From RPQJ01 sp963698735 (lineage in GTDB: Bacteria > Pseudomonadota > Gammaproteobacteria > Steroidobacterales > Steroidobacteraceae): a stretch of DNA of 64,000 nt. How positions within the stretch are numbered: the first letter of the stretch is position 1; the number at the start of each line of letters is the position of its first letter. The notes beneath the pieces are model-generated. The model had not been told where the DNA came from. It made no database searches and saw nothing but the letters and a program-made list of their open reading frames with translations. The stretch covers positions 1 to 64,000 of the forward strand of contig CAVOSA010000020.1 of the NCBI GenBank assembly GCA_963698735.1, written 5' to 3'. Positions 45,613 through 53,526 of this stretch are shown piece by piece. The position numbers and the translations under genes were made by a program.

Positions 45613-45650
45613 GTTGTAGCGAAGCTTTCAGGAGAAACAAATTAGTGTTT
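45613..45650 (-). promoter_or_regulatory. possible promoter and operator of the nfn-kor operon
   Basis: Read on the minus strand, TTGTTT (45640-45635) and TACAAC (45618-45613) stand 16 bases apart, about 23 bases upstream of the nfnA ATG. The inverted repeat AAACA-N6-TGTTT (45635-45650) overlaps the -35 element and could bind a repressor or redox regulator. Low-complexity evidence only. Confidence 0.25.
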
Positions 45651-45736
45651 GTCCCGATGTCGGCCCGGCCGGGGCTTGGCAGCAGCGGTCAAGGACCCTA
45701 ATCTGGCTGCCCTTCCGGCTCCCTCCCCCGACCGCA

Positions 45737-46369
45737 ATGACCCAAGACACCCGCCCGCCCTCGATGGGCCCGCTGCCCGCCCTGATCTTCAGTTCCCGCT
45801 GGCTGCAACTGCCGCTTTATCTCGGGCTGATCGTCGCCCAGGGTGTCTATGTCTTCCTGTTCCTCAAGGAACTCTGGCACCTGATCCACGCGGCCCCGAC
45901 CCTCACCGAGCAGTCGATCATGCTCATCGTGCTGGGCCTGATCGACGTGGTGATGATCTCGAACCTGCTGGTGATGGTCATCGTCGGCGGCTACGAAACC
46001 TTCGTCTCGCGCCTGAACCTCGCGGGCCACCCCGACCAGCCGGAATGGCTCAGCCACGTCAATGCCAGCGTGCTGAAGGTCAAGCTCGCCATGGCGATCA
46101 TCGGCATCAGCTCGATCCACCTGCTCAAGACCTTCATCGAGGCCGGCATGATTGGCGGCATGCCGCTCTGCGGCACCCCCGCAGCGATTGATGCGGCCCA
46201 GGCGCTGGTCGCCGCCGGCTCGAACGGCAAGGGCTGCACCACGGTCACGGCCACCGGCGTCATGTGGCAGACGATCATCCATTCCGTGTTCATCCTGTCC
46301 GCTCTCGGCATCGCCTGGACGGATCGCATCATGTCGCAGGGCATCAGCGCGTCCCGCAAGGGACACTGA
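45737..46369 (+). CDS. YqhA/UPF0114 (TIGR00645) family membrane protein
   Basis: 210 residues from ATG 45737. FSSRWLQLPLYLGLIVAQGVYVFLFLKEL, IMLIVLGLIDVVMISNLLVMVIVGGYETFVSRL, KVKLAMAIIGISSIHLLKTFIEA and MWQTIIHSVFILSALGIAWTDRI are the family's four helices with the conserved GGYETFVSR. A cysteine-containing loop (40 residues) is inserted before the last helix. Inner-membrane protein of unknown function. Divergent from the nfn-kor operon. Confidence 0.85.
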   Translation: MTQDTRPPSMGPLPALIFSSRWLQLPLYLGLIVAQGVYVFLFLKELWHLIHAAPTLTEQSIMLIVLGLIDVVMISNLLVMVIVGGYETFVSRLNLAGHPDQPEWLSHVNASVLKVKLAMAIIGISSIHLLKTFIEAGMIGGMPLCGTPAAIDAAQALVAAGSNGKGCTTVTATGVMWQTIIHSVFILSALGIAWTDRIMSQGISASRKGH

Positions 46370-46406
46370 ATGCGCCCCTGCAGGTCGCGACTGTGACGCT
46401 CGCACG

Positions 46407-46680
46407 ATGACCGAGACGAGCGCCTACTTGATCGCGATCGCAGCGACATTCGTCGTCAACGTGCCGTTCGGCTTCTGGCGGGCCGGCGCGCACAAGTTCT
46501 CACCGCAATGGTTCGTGGCCGTGCACGCGGCCGTGCCGATGGTGATCGCGCTGCGTTATGGTCTCGGCCTGCCCTTCCGCTGGAGCATGTTCCCGCTGTT
46601 CGTCGCGGGATACTTCGGCGGGCAGTTCGTCGGCAGCTGCCTGGCGGGCGCGGCAGGACTCTCAGTCGAGACGGCCGTAG
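46407..46680 (+). CDS. small hydrophobic membrane protein, 3' end unclear
   Basis: From ATG 46407 a protein of about 85 residues with three hydrophobic segments is read (AYLIAIAATFVVNVPFGFWRAGAH; FVAVHAAVPMVIALRYGLGL; SMFPLFVAGYFGGQFVGSCLAG). It resembles small uncharacterised membrane proteins starting with this N-P-FG-WRAG pattern. The frame itself does not stop until 47384, running antisense through the aldolase gene, which is unlikely to be real. A one-base shift near 46655 would give a stop at 46678-46680. I end it there as a proposal. Confidence 0.45.
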
Positions 46681-47309
46681 TCCGTGAATTTCGCGATGAC
46701 GCGCTGCAGTTCGGCCTCGTCGAGCAGTTGCGGCTCGAGCCCGGCCGCCAGCAGCGACAGGTACTCACCCGCGAGGTTCTCGACCTCGATCGCCACGGCG
46801 TGGGCACGTGCCAGCGAATTGCCGACCGCCATGACACCGTGGTTGCCGAGCAGACACGCACGCCGCCCTTGCAGGCCGCGGACCGCAGAATCGGCAAGTT
46901 CGGGAGTGCCAAACGTCGCATACGGCGTGCAGCGCACGTCGCCACCGGCAAGTGCGATCATGTAGTGAAACGGCGGAATGCCGCGGCCCGCACTGGCGAG
47001 CGCCGTCGCGCGCGGGCTGTGAGTGTGGACGATGGCCGTGACGTCCGGGCGAGCGCGGTAGATCGCTGCGTGCATTCGCCACTCGGACGACGGTCGCGGG
47101 TCCGCAGTCGGCGCCGGCGCGTCGAGCGGGACTGTCACGATGTGCCGCGGCAGCAGCTCCCGGTATGGAATCCCGGCCGGCGTGATTGCGAAGCCCTCCG
47201 CGCTCCGGCAGGACACGTTGCCGGACTTGTTGGGCACCATGCCCGCGGCATCGAGCGCCAGCGTGACGGCGATGATCCCTTCGCGGTGATCCCGTGCGCT
47301 CGCAGTCAT
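46662..47309 (-). CDS. class II aldolase (Ald2/MtnB-like), DHAP shunt candidate
   Basis: 215 residues from ATG 47307-47309. Fold markers are GNVSCRSAEGFAITPAGIPYREL, TAIVHTHSPRATALASAG (metal-binding H-x-H), TFGTPELADSAVRGL and ACLLGNHGVMAVG. It follows mtnA, with one base between the mtnA stop and this ATG. In the DHAP shunt the aldolase splits methylthioribulose/deoxyribulose 1-phosphate to DHAP and an aldehyde. MtnB, the dehydratase of classic methionine salvage, belongs to the same superfamily; the absence of mtnC/mtnD nearby favours the shunt. Confidence 0.75.
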   Translation of the reverse strand: MTASARDHREGIIAVTLALDAAGMVPNKSGNVSCRSAEGFAITPAGIPYRELLPRHIVTVPLDAPAPTADPRPSSEWRMHAAIYRARPDVTAIVHTHSPRATALASAGRGIPPFHYMIALAGGDVRCTPYATFGTPELADSAVRGLQGRRACLLGNHGVMAVGNSLARAHAVAIEVENLAGEYLSLLAAGLEPQLLDEAELQRVIAKFTDYGRLD

Positions 47310-47310
47310 C

Positions 47311-48408
47311 TCAGGCCCTTCCCTGCTCCGGATACAGTGAGCGCAGGCCTTCGCGGCTCGCTGCGGCAATTCCGCGCTCGGTGATGAGACCCGTGACCAG
47401 CCGCGCCGGCGTGACGTCGAACCCCGGGTTACTGACGCGGCTGCCGGGAGCGACGATCTCGACGTCGGCCAGGCGGCCGTCCGCGCCTCGTCCGCGCACG
47501 TGCGTCACTTCCCGCGGCGAACGCTCTTCGATCGGCACCTCGCGCACGCCGTCGTCCATCGACCAGTCGATGGTTGAGAACGGCAGCGCCGCATAGAACG
47601 GCACGTCATTGTCGCGCGCCGCGAGGGCCTTGAGGTAGGTACCGATCTTGTTGGCAACGTCGCCCGTTGCGGTCGTGCGATCGCTGCCGACGATGCAGAT
47701 GTCCACGTTGCCATGCTGCATGAGGTGACCGCCCGCATTGTCGGCCACGACCGTGCAGGGCACGCCGTGCGCGCCGAGCTCGAAAGCCGTCAGGAATGCG
47801 CCCTGGTTGCGCGGCCGTGTTTCGTCCACGTACACGTGCACGGCCACGCCCGCTTCGTGCGCGGCGTAAACGGGCGCGAGCGCGGTACCCCAGTCGACGC
47901 AGGCGAGCCACCCGGCATTGCAGTGAGTGAGCACGTTGATGGCCTGCCCCGCCTTTCGCTCCGCGATCGAGCGCAGCAGGGCAAGGCCATGACGCCCGAT
48001 GGCTGCGCACGACGCGACGTCTTCATCGGCAATTGCGGCAGCCTCGGCGTAGGCTTTCGCTGCACGCTGCCCAGGCGGCAGAGGCAGGACGGACCGGCGC
48101 ATCCGCTCCAGTGCCCAGCGCAGGTTCACCGCGGTCGGCCGCGTCACCGCCAGGTCATGGATTGCAGCGGCGAGACCAGCGTCACTCGAGTCGTCGCGAA
48201 GTGCGAGCGCCACACCATAGGCAGCCGTCACTCCGATCAGCGGCGCACCGCGGACGACCATGTCGCGGATCGCAGCCGCCGCGTCGGCGACGCTGCGCAA
48301 CGGCCGCTCTGCGAACTCGAACGGCAGCAGCGTCTGGTCGATGACCACGACCGTGCCGTCGGCATCGGCCTGCCAGATCGTGCGAAATGCTTTGCCGTTG
48401 ACGCGCAT
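47311..48408 (-). CDS. mtnA: methylthioribose-1-phosphate isomerase
   Basis: 365 residues. It converts 5-methylthioribose 1-phosphate (or 5-deoxyribose 1-phosphate) to the ribulose form. Seen: DMVVRGAPLIGVTAAYGVALAL, NVLTHCNAGWLACVDWGTAL, VYVDETRPRNQGAFLTAFEL, VADNAGGHLMQHGNVDICIVGSDR (catalytic Cys and Asp regions), ATGDVANKIGTYLKALAARD and VPFYAALPFSTIDWSM. Located between mtnP and the aldolase gene, all on the minus strand. Confidence 0.95.
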   Translation of the reverse strand: MRVNGKAFRTIWQADADGTVVVIDQTLLPFEFAERPLRSVADAAAAIRDMVVRGAPLIGVTAAYGVALALRDDSSDAGLAAAIHDLAVTRPTAVNLRWALERMRRSVLPLPPGQRAAKAYAEAAAIADEDVASCAAIGRHGLALLRSIAERKAGQAINVLTHCNAGWLACVDWGTALAPVYAAHEAGVAVHVYVDETRPRNQGAFLTAFELGAHGVPCTVVADNAGGHLMQHGNVDICIVGSDRTTATGDVANKIGTYLKALAARDNDVPFYAALPFSTIDWSMDDGVREVPIEERSPREVTHVRGRGADGRLADVEIVAPGSRVSNPGFDVTPARLVTGLITERGIAAASREGLRSLYPEQGRA

Positions 48409-48435
48409 GTGCAGTGCGTACCCGACCAGCGCCCG

Positions 48436-49305
48436 CTAGAGCACGCGCCCGGCGACGGTCTTCAGCTGCGCGACGAGCGCAGGGTCGCGCACGTCCGGGT
48501 GCGTAAGGATCGCACCGTCGAGGGCGCGATCGGAACCCACCGGGCACGACACGCGCTCTGCCGGAAAGTCACGCGCCAGCCGGGCAAACACCCGCTGCGC
48601 CTTGCCCTTGTTCTCCGCCATCACCCGCAGCAGGCTCGCGACGTCGACCGCGCCATGCACTTCGTGCCAGCAGTCGTAGTCGGTCACCATCGCGACGACC
48701 GCGTACGTGATCTCGGCCTCGCGCGCGAGCTTGGCCTCGGGCATCGAGGTCATGTGGATGATGTCGTAGCCGAGCTGCTGGTACGTCAGCGACTCGGGGA
48801 GCGTGGAGAACTGCGGGCCTTCCATGCACACGGCGACGCCGCCGCGCTGGTACGGGATGCCTTCGGCCTTGATCGCACGCTCGACGGTGTCCTGCAACGC
48901 CGGCCCGACCGGGTGCGCCAATGACACGTGCGCGACACACCCCGTGCCGAAGAACGTGCTGGCGCGGTGCACCGTACGGTCGACGAAGTTGTCGACCAGC
49001 ACGAAGGTCCCGGGGCTCAGGGCTTCCTTGTACGAACCGCAGGCCGAGAACGACACCAGGTCGGTGACGCCGAGTTGCTTCATGGCGTCGATGTTGGCGC
49101 GGTAGTTGATCTCGTGCGGCGGGATGCGGTGGCCCCGCCCGTGGCGGGGCAGGAACACGACTTCGGTCGCGCCGACACGCCCGACGCGGAGCACGTCGGA
49201 AGGGTCGCCCCAGGGCGTCGCTAGCCGCCGTTCGCGCACGTCCTCGATACCGGGCAAGTCATAGAGGCCCGACCCGCCGATGATCCCCAATACCGCCTTG
49301 GCCAT
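48436..49305 (-). CDS. mtnP: 5'-methylthioadenosine phosphorylase
   Basis: 289 residues from ATG 49303-49305. It phosphorolyses 5'-methylthioadenosine (and often 5'-deoxyadenosine) to adenine and a pentose 1-phosphate. Seen: LGIIGGSGLYDLPGI, FLPRHGRGHRIPPHEINYRANI, LVSFSACGSYKEALSPGTFVL, VCMEGPQFSTLPESLTY, DIIHMTSMPEAKLAREAEI and VVAMVTDYDCWH, in MTAP order. A 27-base gap separates it from mtnA. The adjacent gene order mtnP-mtnA-aldolase supports use of spent SAM by-products. Confidence 0.93.
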   Translation of the reverse strand: MAKAVLGIIGGSGLYDLPGIEDVRERRLATPWGDPSDVLRVGRVGATEVVFLPRHGRGHRIPPHEINYRANIDAMKQLGVTDLVSFSACGSYKEALSPGTFVLVDNFVDRTVHRASTFFGTGCVAHVSLAHPVGPALQDTVERAIKAEGIPYQRGGVAVCMEGPQFSTLPESLTYQQLGYDIIHMTSMPEAKLAREAEITYAVVAMVTDYDCWHEVHGAVDVASLLRVMAENKGKAQRVFARLARDFPAERVSCPVGSDRALDGAILTHPDVRDPALVAQLKTVAGRVL

Positions 49306-49471
49306 GCTGCAGTCCCGCCCGTGGAATCCTGGCGGAGAGTAACCGAGAGCGCGCAAGGCCGGCAGCCGGGGTTTCCCGACCTGCGGGCTGAGCGCAACCG
49401 GTCCGCGCCGTCCATGCGATCATGCTGGCGACCCAGGCTGGCCGGTCACCGCACGACCCAGGAGACTCAGG

Positions 49472-50695
49472 TTGAATCGACGTGCTGCCTTCATCGTTGC
49501 GACCCTCGTCTCGTGCCACGCCCTGGCCGGCGAGATCGTGAGCCCCCGCGCAGATGACCGGCCGCTGGCGCTGGTCGCCGGCATGGCAAGCGGGCCGCTC
49601 AAGTCCGAGCTTGCGGCCTGCGCCGGGAAGCCCGTCCGCCGCACGCAGTTTTCGATCGCGCACCGTGGCGCCCCGCTCCACTATCCGGAACACACGCGCG
49701 AATCCTACGTCGCCGCGGCTGCAATGGGCGCGGGCATCATCGAATGCGACGTGACCTTCACCCGGGACAAGCAGCTCGTCTGCCGGCACTCGCAGGACGA
49801 CCTGCACACGACGACCGACATCCTGCTCACGCCGCTCGCCGCCCGCTGCTCCAGGCCATTTCGGCCCGCGCAGTTCGACAGCCGGGGCGGCCTGGTCGCG
49901 GCCGCGACGGCAGAGTGCCGCACCAGCGACATCACGCTGGCGGAGTTCCGGACCCTGCATGGGAAGCAGGACGGATTCGATCCGCGCGCGCGAACGGTCG
50001 AGCAGTACGTCGCAGGCGGAAACAGGCCGGACGAGCCGAGCAAGGTCGGCGCCGCCACCGGGACGCTCATGACGCATGCCGAGAGCATCGCGCTGTTCCG
50101 GCAACTGGGCGTGCACATGATTCCCGAGTTGAAGCGACCGGTCGTGCCCATGCCGTTCGAGGGCATGAGCCAGCAGGACTATGCGCAACGCCTGATCGAC
50201 GAATACAAGGCCGCTGGCGTGCCGCCCGGCGACGTCTGGCTGCAGTCGTTCGAACTGCCCGACATCCTCTACTGGATCGCCCACGAACCGGAGTTCGCAA
50301 GACAGGCCGTGTACCTGGACGATGCGGACTCGCCGCGGAACCTGCCCGATGCGGCGGAACTCGCGCGGCTCCACTCGCAGGGCGTGCGAATCTGGGCGCC
50401 GCCGCTGTTTGCGCTGCTGGCACTCGATGCGCGCGGAGAGATCGTGCCGTCGCAGAGCGCCCTCGATGCGCGCGCCGCCGGACTCGAACTGATCACCTGG
50501 TCACTGGAACGCTCCGGGAAACTCGGCTCCGGCCGCAATGGGTTCTACTACCAGACCATCGACCGTGCGATCCGGCAGGAGGGCGACGTCTTCCGGGTAC
50601 TGGACGTGCTCGCGCGGCAGGCGCATGTGCGCGGCGTCTTCAGCGACTGGCCGGCCACCGTCACCTATTACGCGAACTGCACGGGACTGGACTAG
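49472..50695 (+). CDS. glycerophosphodiester phosphodiesterase family protein, secreted
   Basis: 407 residues from a TTG (49472) preceded by GGAG. A signal peptide (AAFIVATLVSCHALAGE) points to the periplasm. The GDPD barrel is visible in FSIAHRGAPLHYPEHTRESY (catalytic HRG), IIECDVTFTRDKQLVCRHSQ (metal-binding ECD), MIPELKRPVVP and LELITWSLERSG. It likely hydrolyses glycerophosphodiesters to glycerol 3-phosphate and an alcohol. A long insertion between the first and third strands (LTPLAARCSRPFRP ... EQYVAGGNRP) is typical of the periplasmic GlpQ-like branch. Confidence 0.85.
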   Translation: MNRRAAFIVATLVSCHALAGEIVSPRADDRPLALVAGMASGPLKSELAACAGKPVRRTQFSIAHRGAPLHYPEHTRESYVAAAAMGAGIIECDVTFTRDKQLVCRHSQDDLHTTTDILLTPLAARCSRPFRPAQFDSRGGLVAAATAECRTSDITLAEFRTLHGKQDGFDPRARTVEQYVAGGNRPDEPSKVGAATGTLMTHAESIALFRQLGVHMIPELKRPVVPMPFEGMSQQDYAQRLIDEYKAAGVPPGDVWLQSFELPDILYWIAHEPEFARQAVYLDDADSPRNLPDAAELARLHSQGVRIWAPPLFALLALDARGEIVPSQSALDARAAGLELITWSLERSGKLGSGRNGFYYQTIDRAIRQEGDVFRVLDVLARQAHVRGVFSDWPATVTYYANCTGLD

Positions 50696-50764
50696 AGTGC
50701 CCCAACGGACGGCATGGCCCTGGTCAGCCGGTCGCCATGTCCTCGCGGCAAGCCGGGTGCACCG

Positions 50765-51256
50765 TTGAAAACCCTGTTGATCGTCTACCACTCGATGACA
50801 GGCGGCACGCGCCAGATGGCCGAGGCGGCCGTGCATGGCGCGGCGCTGGAACCGGACGTCAGGACCAGGCTGCTGCGTGCCCACGACGCGCAGCCCGACG
50901 ACGTGCTGGACGCCGACGGCTACCTCTTCGCCACGCCGGAAAACCTCGCGTCAATGAGCGGCATGATGAAGGACTTTTTCGACCGCACCTACTACGCTGC
51001 GCTGGACCGCATCAATGGCCGTCCCTACGCAGTCATGGTCTGCGCCGGCAGCGACGGACAAAGCGCCATCCGGCAAATCGAACGCATCGCGCTCGGCTGG
51101 CGACTGAAGCCCGTCGCGCCGCCGCTGCTGGTGATCACACAGGCGCAGGCACCGGCCGACATCCTGCGCGAGAAGGTCATCCAACCCGCGGACCTGCAGC
51201 GGTGCGACGAACTGGGCGGCACTCTTGCAGCGGGTCTGGCACTCGGGATGTTCTAG
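50765..51256 (+). CDS. flavodoxin-like NAD(P)H/FMN oxidoreductase
   Basis: About 163 residues from TTG 50765, where the text reads LKTLLIVYHSMTGGTRQMAEAA (the FMN phosphate loop ySxTGxT); an in-frame ATG at 50714 would add 17 residues unlike the family. Further YLFATPENLASMSGMMKDFFDRTYY and YAVMVCAGSDGQSAI match flavodoxin/NADPH-dependent FMN reductases. A short cytosolic electron carrier or reductase; substrate unknown. Lies 86 bp before the TRAP small permease gene. Confidence 0.7.
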   Translation: MKTLLIVYHSMTGGTRQMAEAAVHGAALEPDVRTRLLRAHDAQPDDVLDADGYLFATPENLASMSGMMKDFFDRTYYAALDRINGRPYAVMVCAGSDGQSAIRQIERIALGWRLKPVAPPLLVITQAQAPADILREKVIQPADLQRCDELGGTLAAGLALGMF

Positions 51257-51342
51257 CCCGCCCGCGCTGCATCGTCCGTTTTTGTGCGATCCTCCGCTGC
51301 CATGAGACCCGGCCGGCCCGTCCACGAACACTGCTCGACGCG

Positions 51343-51894
51343 ATGAGCGCCCTCGTCCGTTTCGTCAAGGGCGTCGACGTGCTGAACGACTGGATCGGCC
51401 GCACGGTCGCCTGGCTGACGCTGGGTTGCGTGCTCACCTGCTTCACCGTCGTCGTGTTGCGCTACGCCTTCAACATGGGCTTCCCATGGATGCAGGAACT
51501 CTACGTCTGGCAGCACGCGGCCGTCTTCATGGCCGGCGCCGGCTACACGATGCTGCACCGCGGTCACGTCAACGTGGACGTGCTCTACGGCAAGCTCGGC
51601 GATCGCGGCAAGGCCTGGATCGACATCCTCGGCACGCTCGTCTTCCTGTTTCCCTGGCTGGTGATCCTTGCCTTCACCTCGGCACCGTTCGTGCTGTCGT
51701 CCTGGAGTGTGCGCGAGGCCTCCGCCACGGCTGACGGCATGCCCGCCTTGTACCTGCTCAAGTCGCTGCTCTGGGTGTTCTGCGCCCTGATGTTCCTGCA
51801 GGGGCTCGCGCTCATCGCGCGGCGCTCGTTGTTTCTTGCGGGTCATCCGCTGCTCGATCACGACGAAGACAAGGTGACCGATGAGCGTCTCTGA
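51343..51894 (+). CDS. TRAP transporter small permease (DctQ-type)
   Basis: 183 residues from ATG 51343. Four helices with the family motif VLRYAFNMGFPWMQELYVWQHAAVFMAGAGY and HVNVDVLYGKLG. It forms the membrane complex with the large permease, whose start overlaps this gene by 14 bases. Ends in an acidic tail (HDEDKVTDERL). Confidence 0.9.
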   Translation: MSALVRFVKGVDVLNDWIGRTVAWLTLGCVLTCFTVVVLRYAFNMGFPWMQELYVWQHAAVFMAGAGYTMLHRGHVNVDVLYGKLGDRGKAWIDILGTLVFLFPWLVILAFTSAPFVLSSWSVREASATADGMPALYLLKSLLWVFCALMFLQGLALIARRSLFLAGHPLLDHDEDKVTDERL

Positions 51895-53482
51895 GCGACA
51901 GCCGCAAGGGCTCCAGTCAATGAGCACCGTACTGATCGGTGAGATCCTGTCGGTGACGATGTTCGCCGCCACCATCGGCGCCGTGCTCGCCGGCTACCCG
52001 GTCGCGTTCACGCTGGCCGGCGTCGGGCTGGTCTTCGCCACGCTCGGCATCGTGCTCGGGGTGTTCGACGTCGCAATCCTGTCTGCGCTGGTCGGCCGCT
52101 ATTTCGGCACCATGACCAACGAGACGCTGGTGGCAGTGCCGCTCTTCGTCTTCATGGGCGTGATGCTCGAGCGCTCGAAGATCGCCGAGGCGCTGCTCAC
52201 GACGATGGGCGAACTGTTCGGCGCACTGCGCGGCGGGCTGGGGTACTCGGTCGTGATCGTGGGCGCGCTGCTCGCGGCGTCCACCGGCATCGTGGGCGCC
52301 ACCGTGGTCACGATGGGACTCTTGTCTCTGCCGGCGATGATGCGCGCGGGGTACGACCCGAAGCTCGCAGCCGGCACGATCTGCGCGGCTGGCACGCTCG
52401 GACAGATCATTCCGCCGTCGACCGTGCTGATTTTCGTGGGCGACATCCTGCAGGGCGCGAACCAGCAGGCGCAGCTCGAACTCGGCAACCTGTCGCCGGA
52501 TCCAATTTCGGTGGGACAGCTGTTCGCAGGCGCGATGATTCCCGGCCTGGTGCTGGTCGGCCTGTATCTCGCCTGGATCCTGTTGAAGTCGATCTTCGAT
52601 CCGAAGTCGTGCCCGCCGCTCGAGATGAGCGACGAACGCCGCGCCGGCCTGGCCGGGCGCGTGGTGAAGGCGCTGGCGCCTCCGTTGCTGCTGATTCTCG
52701 CGGTGCTCGGCTCCATCCTCGCCGGCATCGCGACTCCGACGGAGTCCGCGTCCGTCGGTGCAGTCGGCGCCATGCTGCTCTCCGCGGCCAATCGGAGTTT
52801 CAGCCTGCCGATACTGCGCGAGGTGATGCGCACCACGCTCACGATCAGCTCGATGGTGTTCGTGATCCTGCTGGGCGCCAGCGTGTTCAGCCTGGTGTTC
52901 AGGGGACTGGGCGGCGAAAACCTGGTGCACGACGCGCTGTCGTCGCTGCCCGGCGGCACGTTCTCGGCAGTGCTGGCCGTGATGCTGGTGATCTTTTTCC
53001 TCGGCTTTTTCCTCGACACGTTCGAGATCATCTTCGTCGTCGTGCCGATCGCCGCCCCGGCCCTGATCAAGATGGGCGTCGATCCGGTCTGGCTGGGGGT
53101 GATGATCGGCGTCAACCTGCAGACCAGCTTCCTGACGCCGCCGTTCGGGTTCGCGCTGTTCTACCTGCGCGGCGTGGCGGGGAAGATGCTGAATACCATC
53201 GAGATCTACCGGGGCGTGGTGCCGTTCGTGGCCCTGCAGGTGCTCGGGCTGGGATTGCTCTGGGCGTTCCCGAGCATGGCGACCTACCTGCCGGACCGGC
53301 TGTTCGGGCACGAGGCGCCGCTGGCCGAGGATGCCGGCCCGAGCGCGCCCGCAGCCCCGTCGGGCTCGCCCGTGGCGGACGATTTCGGTGACCTGTTCGA
53401 AGAACCGGCGCCCGGGCGCAATCCGCCCTACCTGGACAATTTCGAGGACCTGGTGCCGGAAGGCACTGCAGACCAGGAATAA
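51881..53482 (+). CDS. TRAP transporter large permease (DctM-type)
   Basis: 533 residues, start chosen at ATG 51881 because AAGGTGA precedes it; an ATG at 51920 is an alternative. About 13 helices. DctM motifs: GYPVAFTLAGVGLVFA, VALPLFVFMGVMLERS-like segment, GGLGYSVVIVGALLAASTGI, CAAGTLGQIIPPSTVLIFVGD, TPTESASVGAVGAM and MIGVNLQTSFLTPPFGFALFYL. It moves an organic acid with Na+. A hydrophilic, acidic tail of about 60 residues (PSGSPVADDFGDLFEEPAP) is unusual in length. Confidence 0.92.
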   Translation: MSVSERQPQGLQSMSTVLIGEILSVTMFAATIGAVLAGYPVAFTLAGVGLVFATLGIVLGVFDVAILSALVGRYFGTMTNETLVAVPLFVFMGVMLERSKIAEALLTTMGELFGALRGGLGYSVVIVGALLAASTGIVGATVVTMGLLSLPAMMRAGYDPKLAAGTICAAGTLGQIIPPSTVLIFVGDILQGANQQAQLELGNLSPDPISVGQLFAGAMIPGLVLVGLYLAWILLKSIFDPKSCPPLEMSDERRAGLAGRVVKALAPPLLLILAVLGSILAGIATPTESASVGAVGAMLLSAANRSFSLPILREVMRTTLTISSMVFVILLGASVFSLVFRGLGGENLVHDALSSLPGGTFSAVLAVMLVIFFLGFFLDTFEIIFVVVPIAAPALIKMGVDPVWLGVMIGVNLQTSFLTPPFGFALFYLRGVAGKMLNTIEIYRGVVPFVALQVLGLGLLWAFPSMATYLPDRLFGHEAPLAEDAGPSAPAAPSGSPVADDFGDLFEEPAPGRNPPYLDNFEDLVPEGTADQE

Positions 53483-53526
53483 GGGGCGCTCGGCGGTTTC
53501 CGGAAATCAGCGGGCGTTCCCTGCTG

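Noticed and set aside
46662..47309. Labelling the aldolase as MtnB of the classical methionine salvage pathway
   Set aside because: Possible by fold, but the adjacent mtnP-mtnA pair without mtnC/mtnD fits the DHAP shunt better; left unsymbolised.
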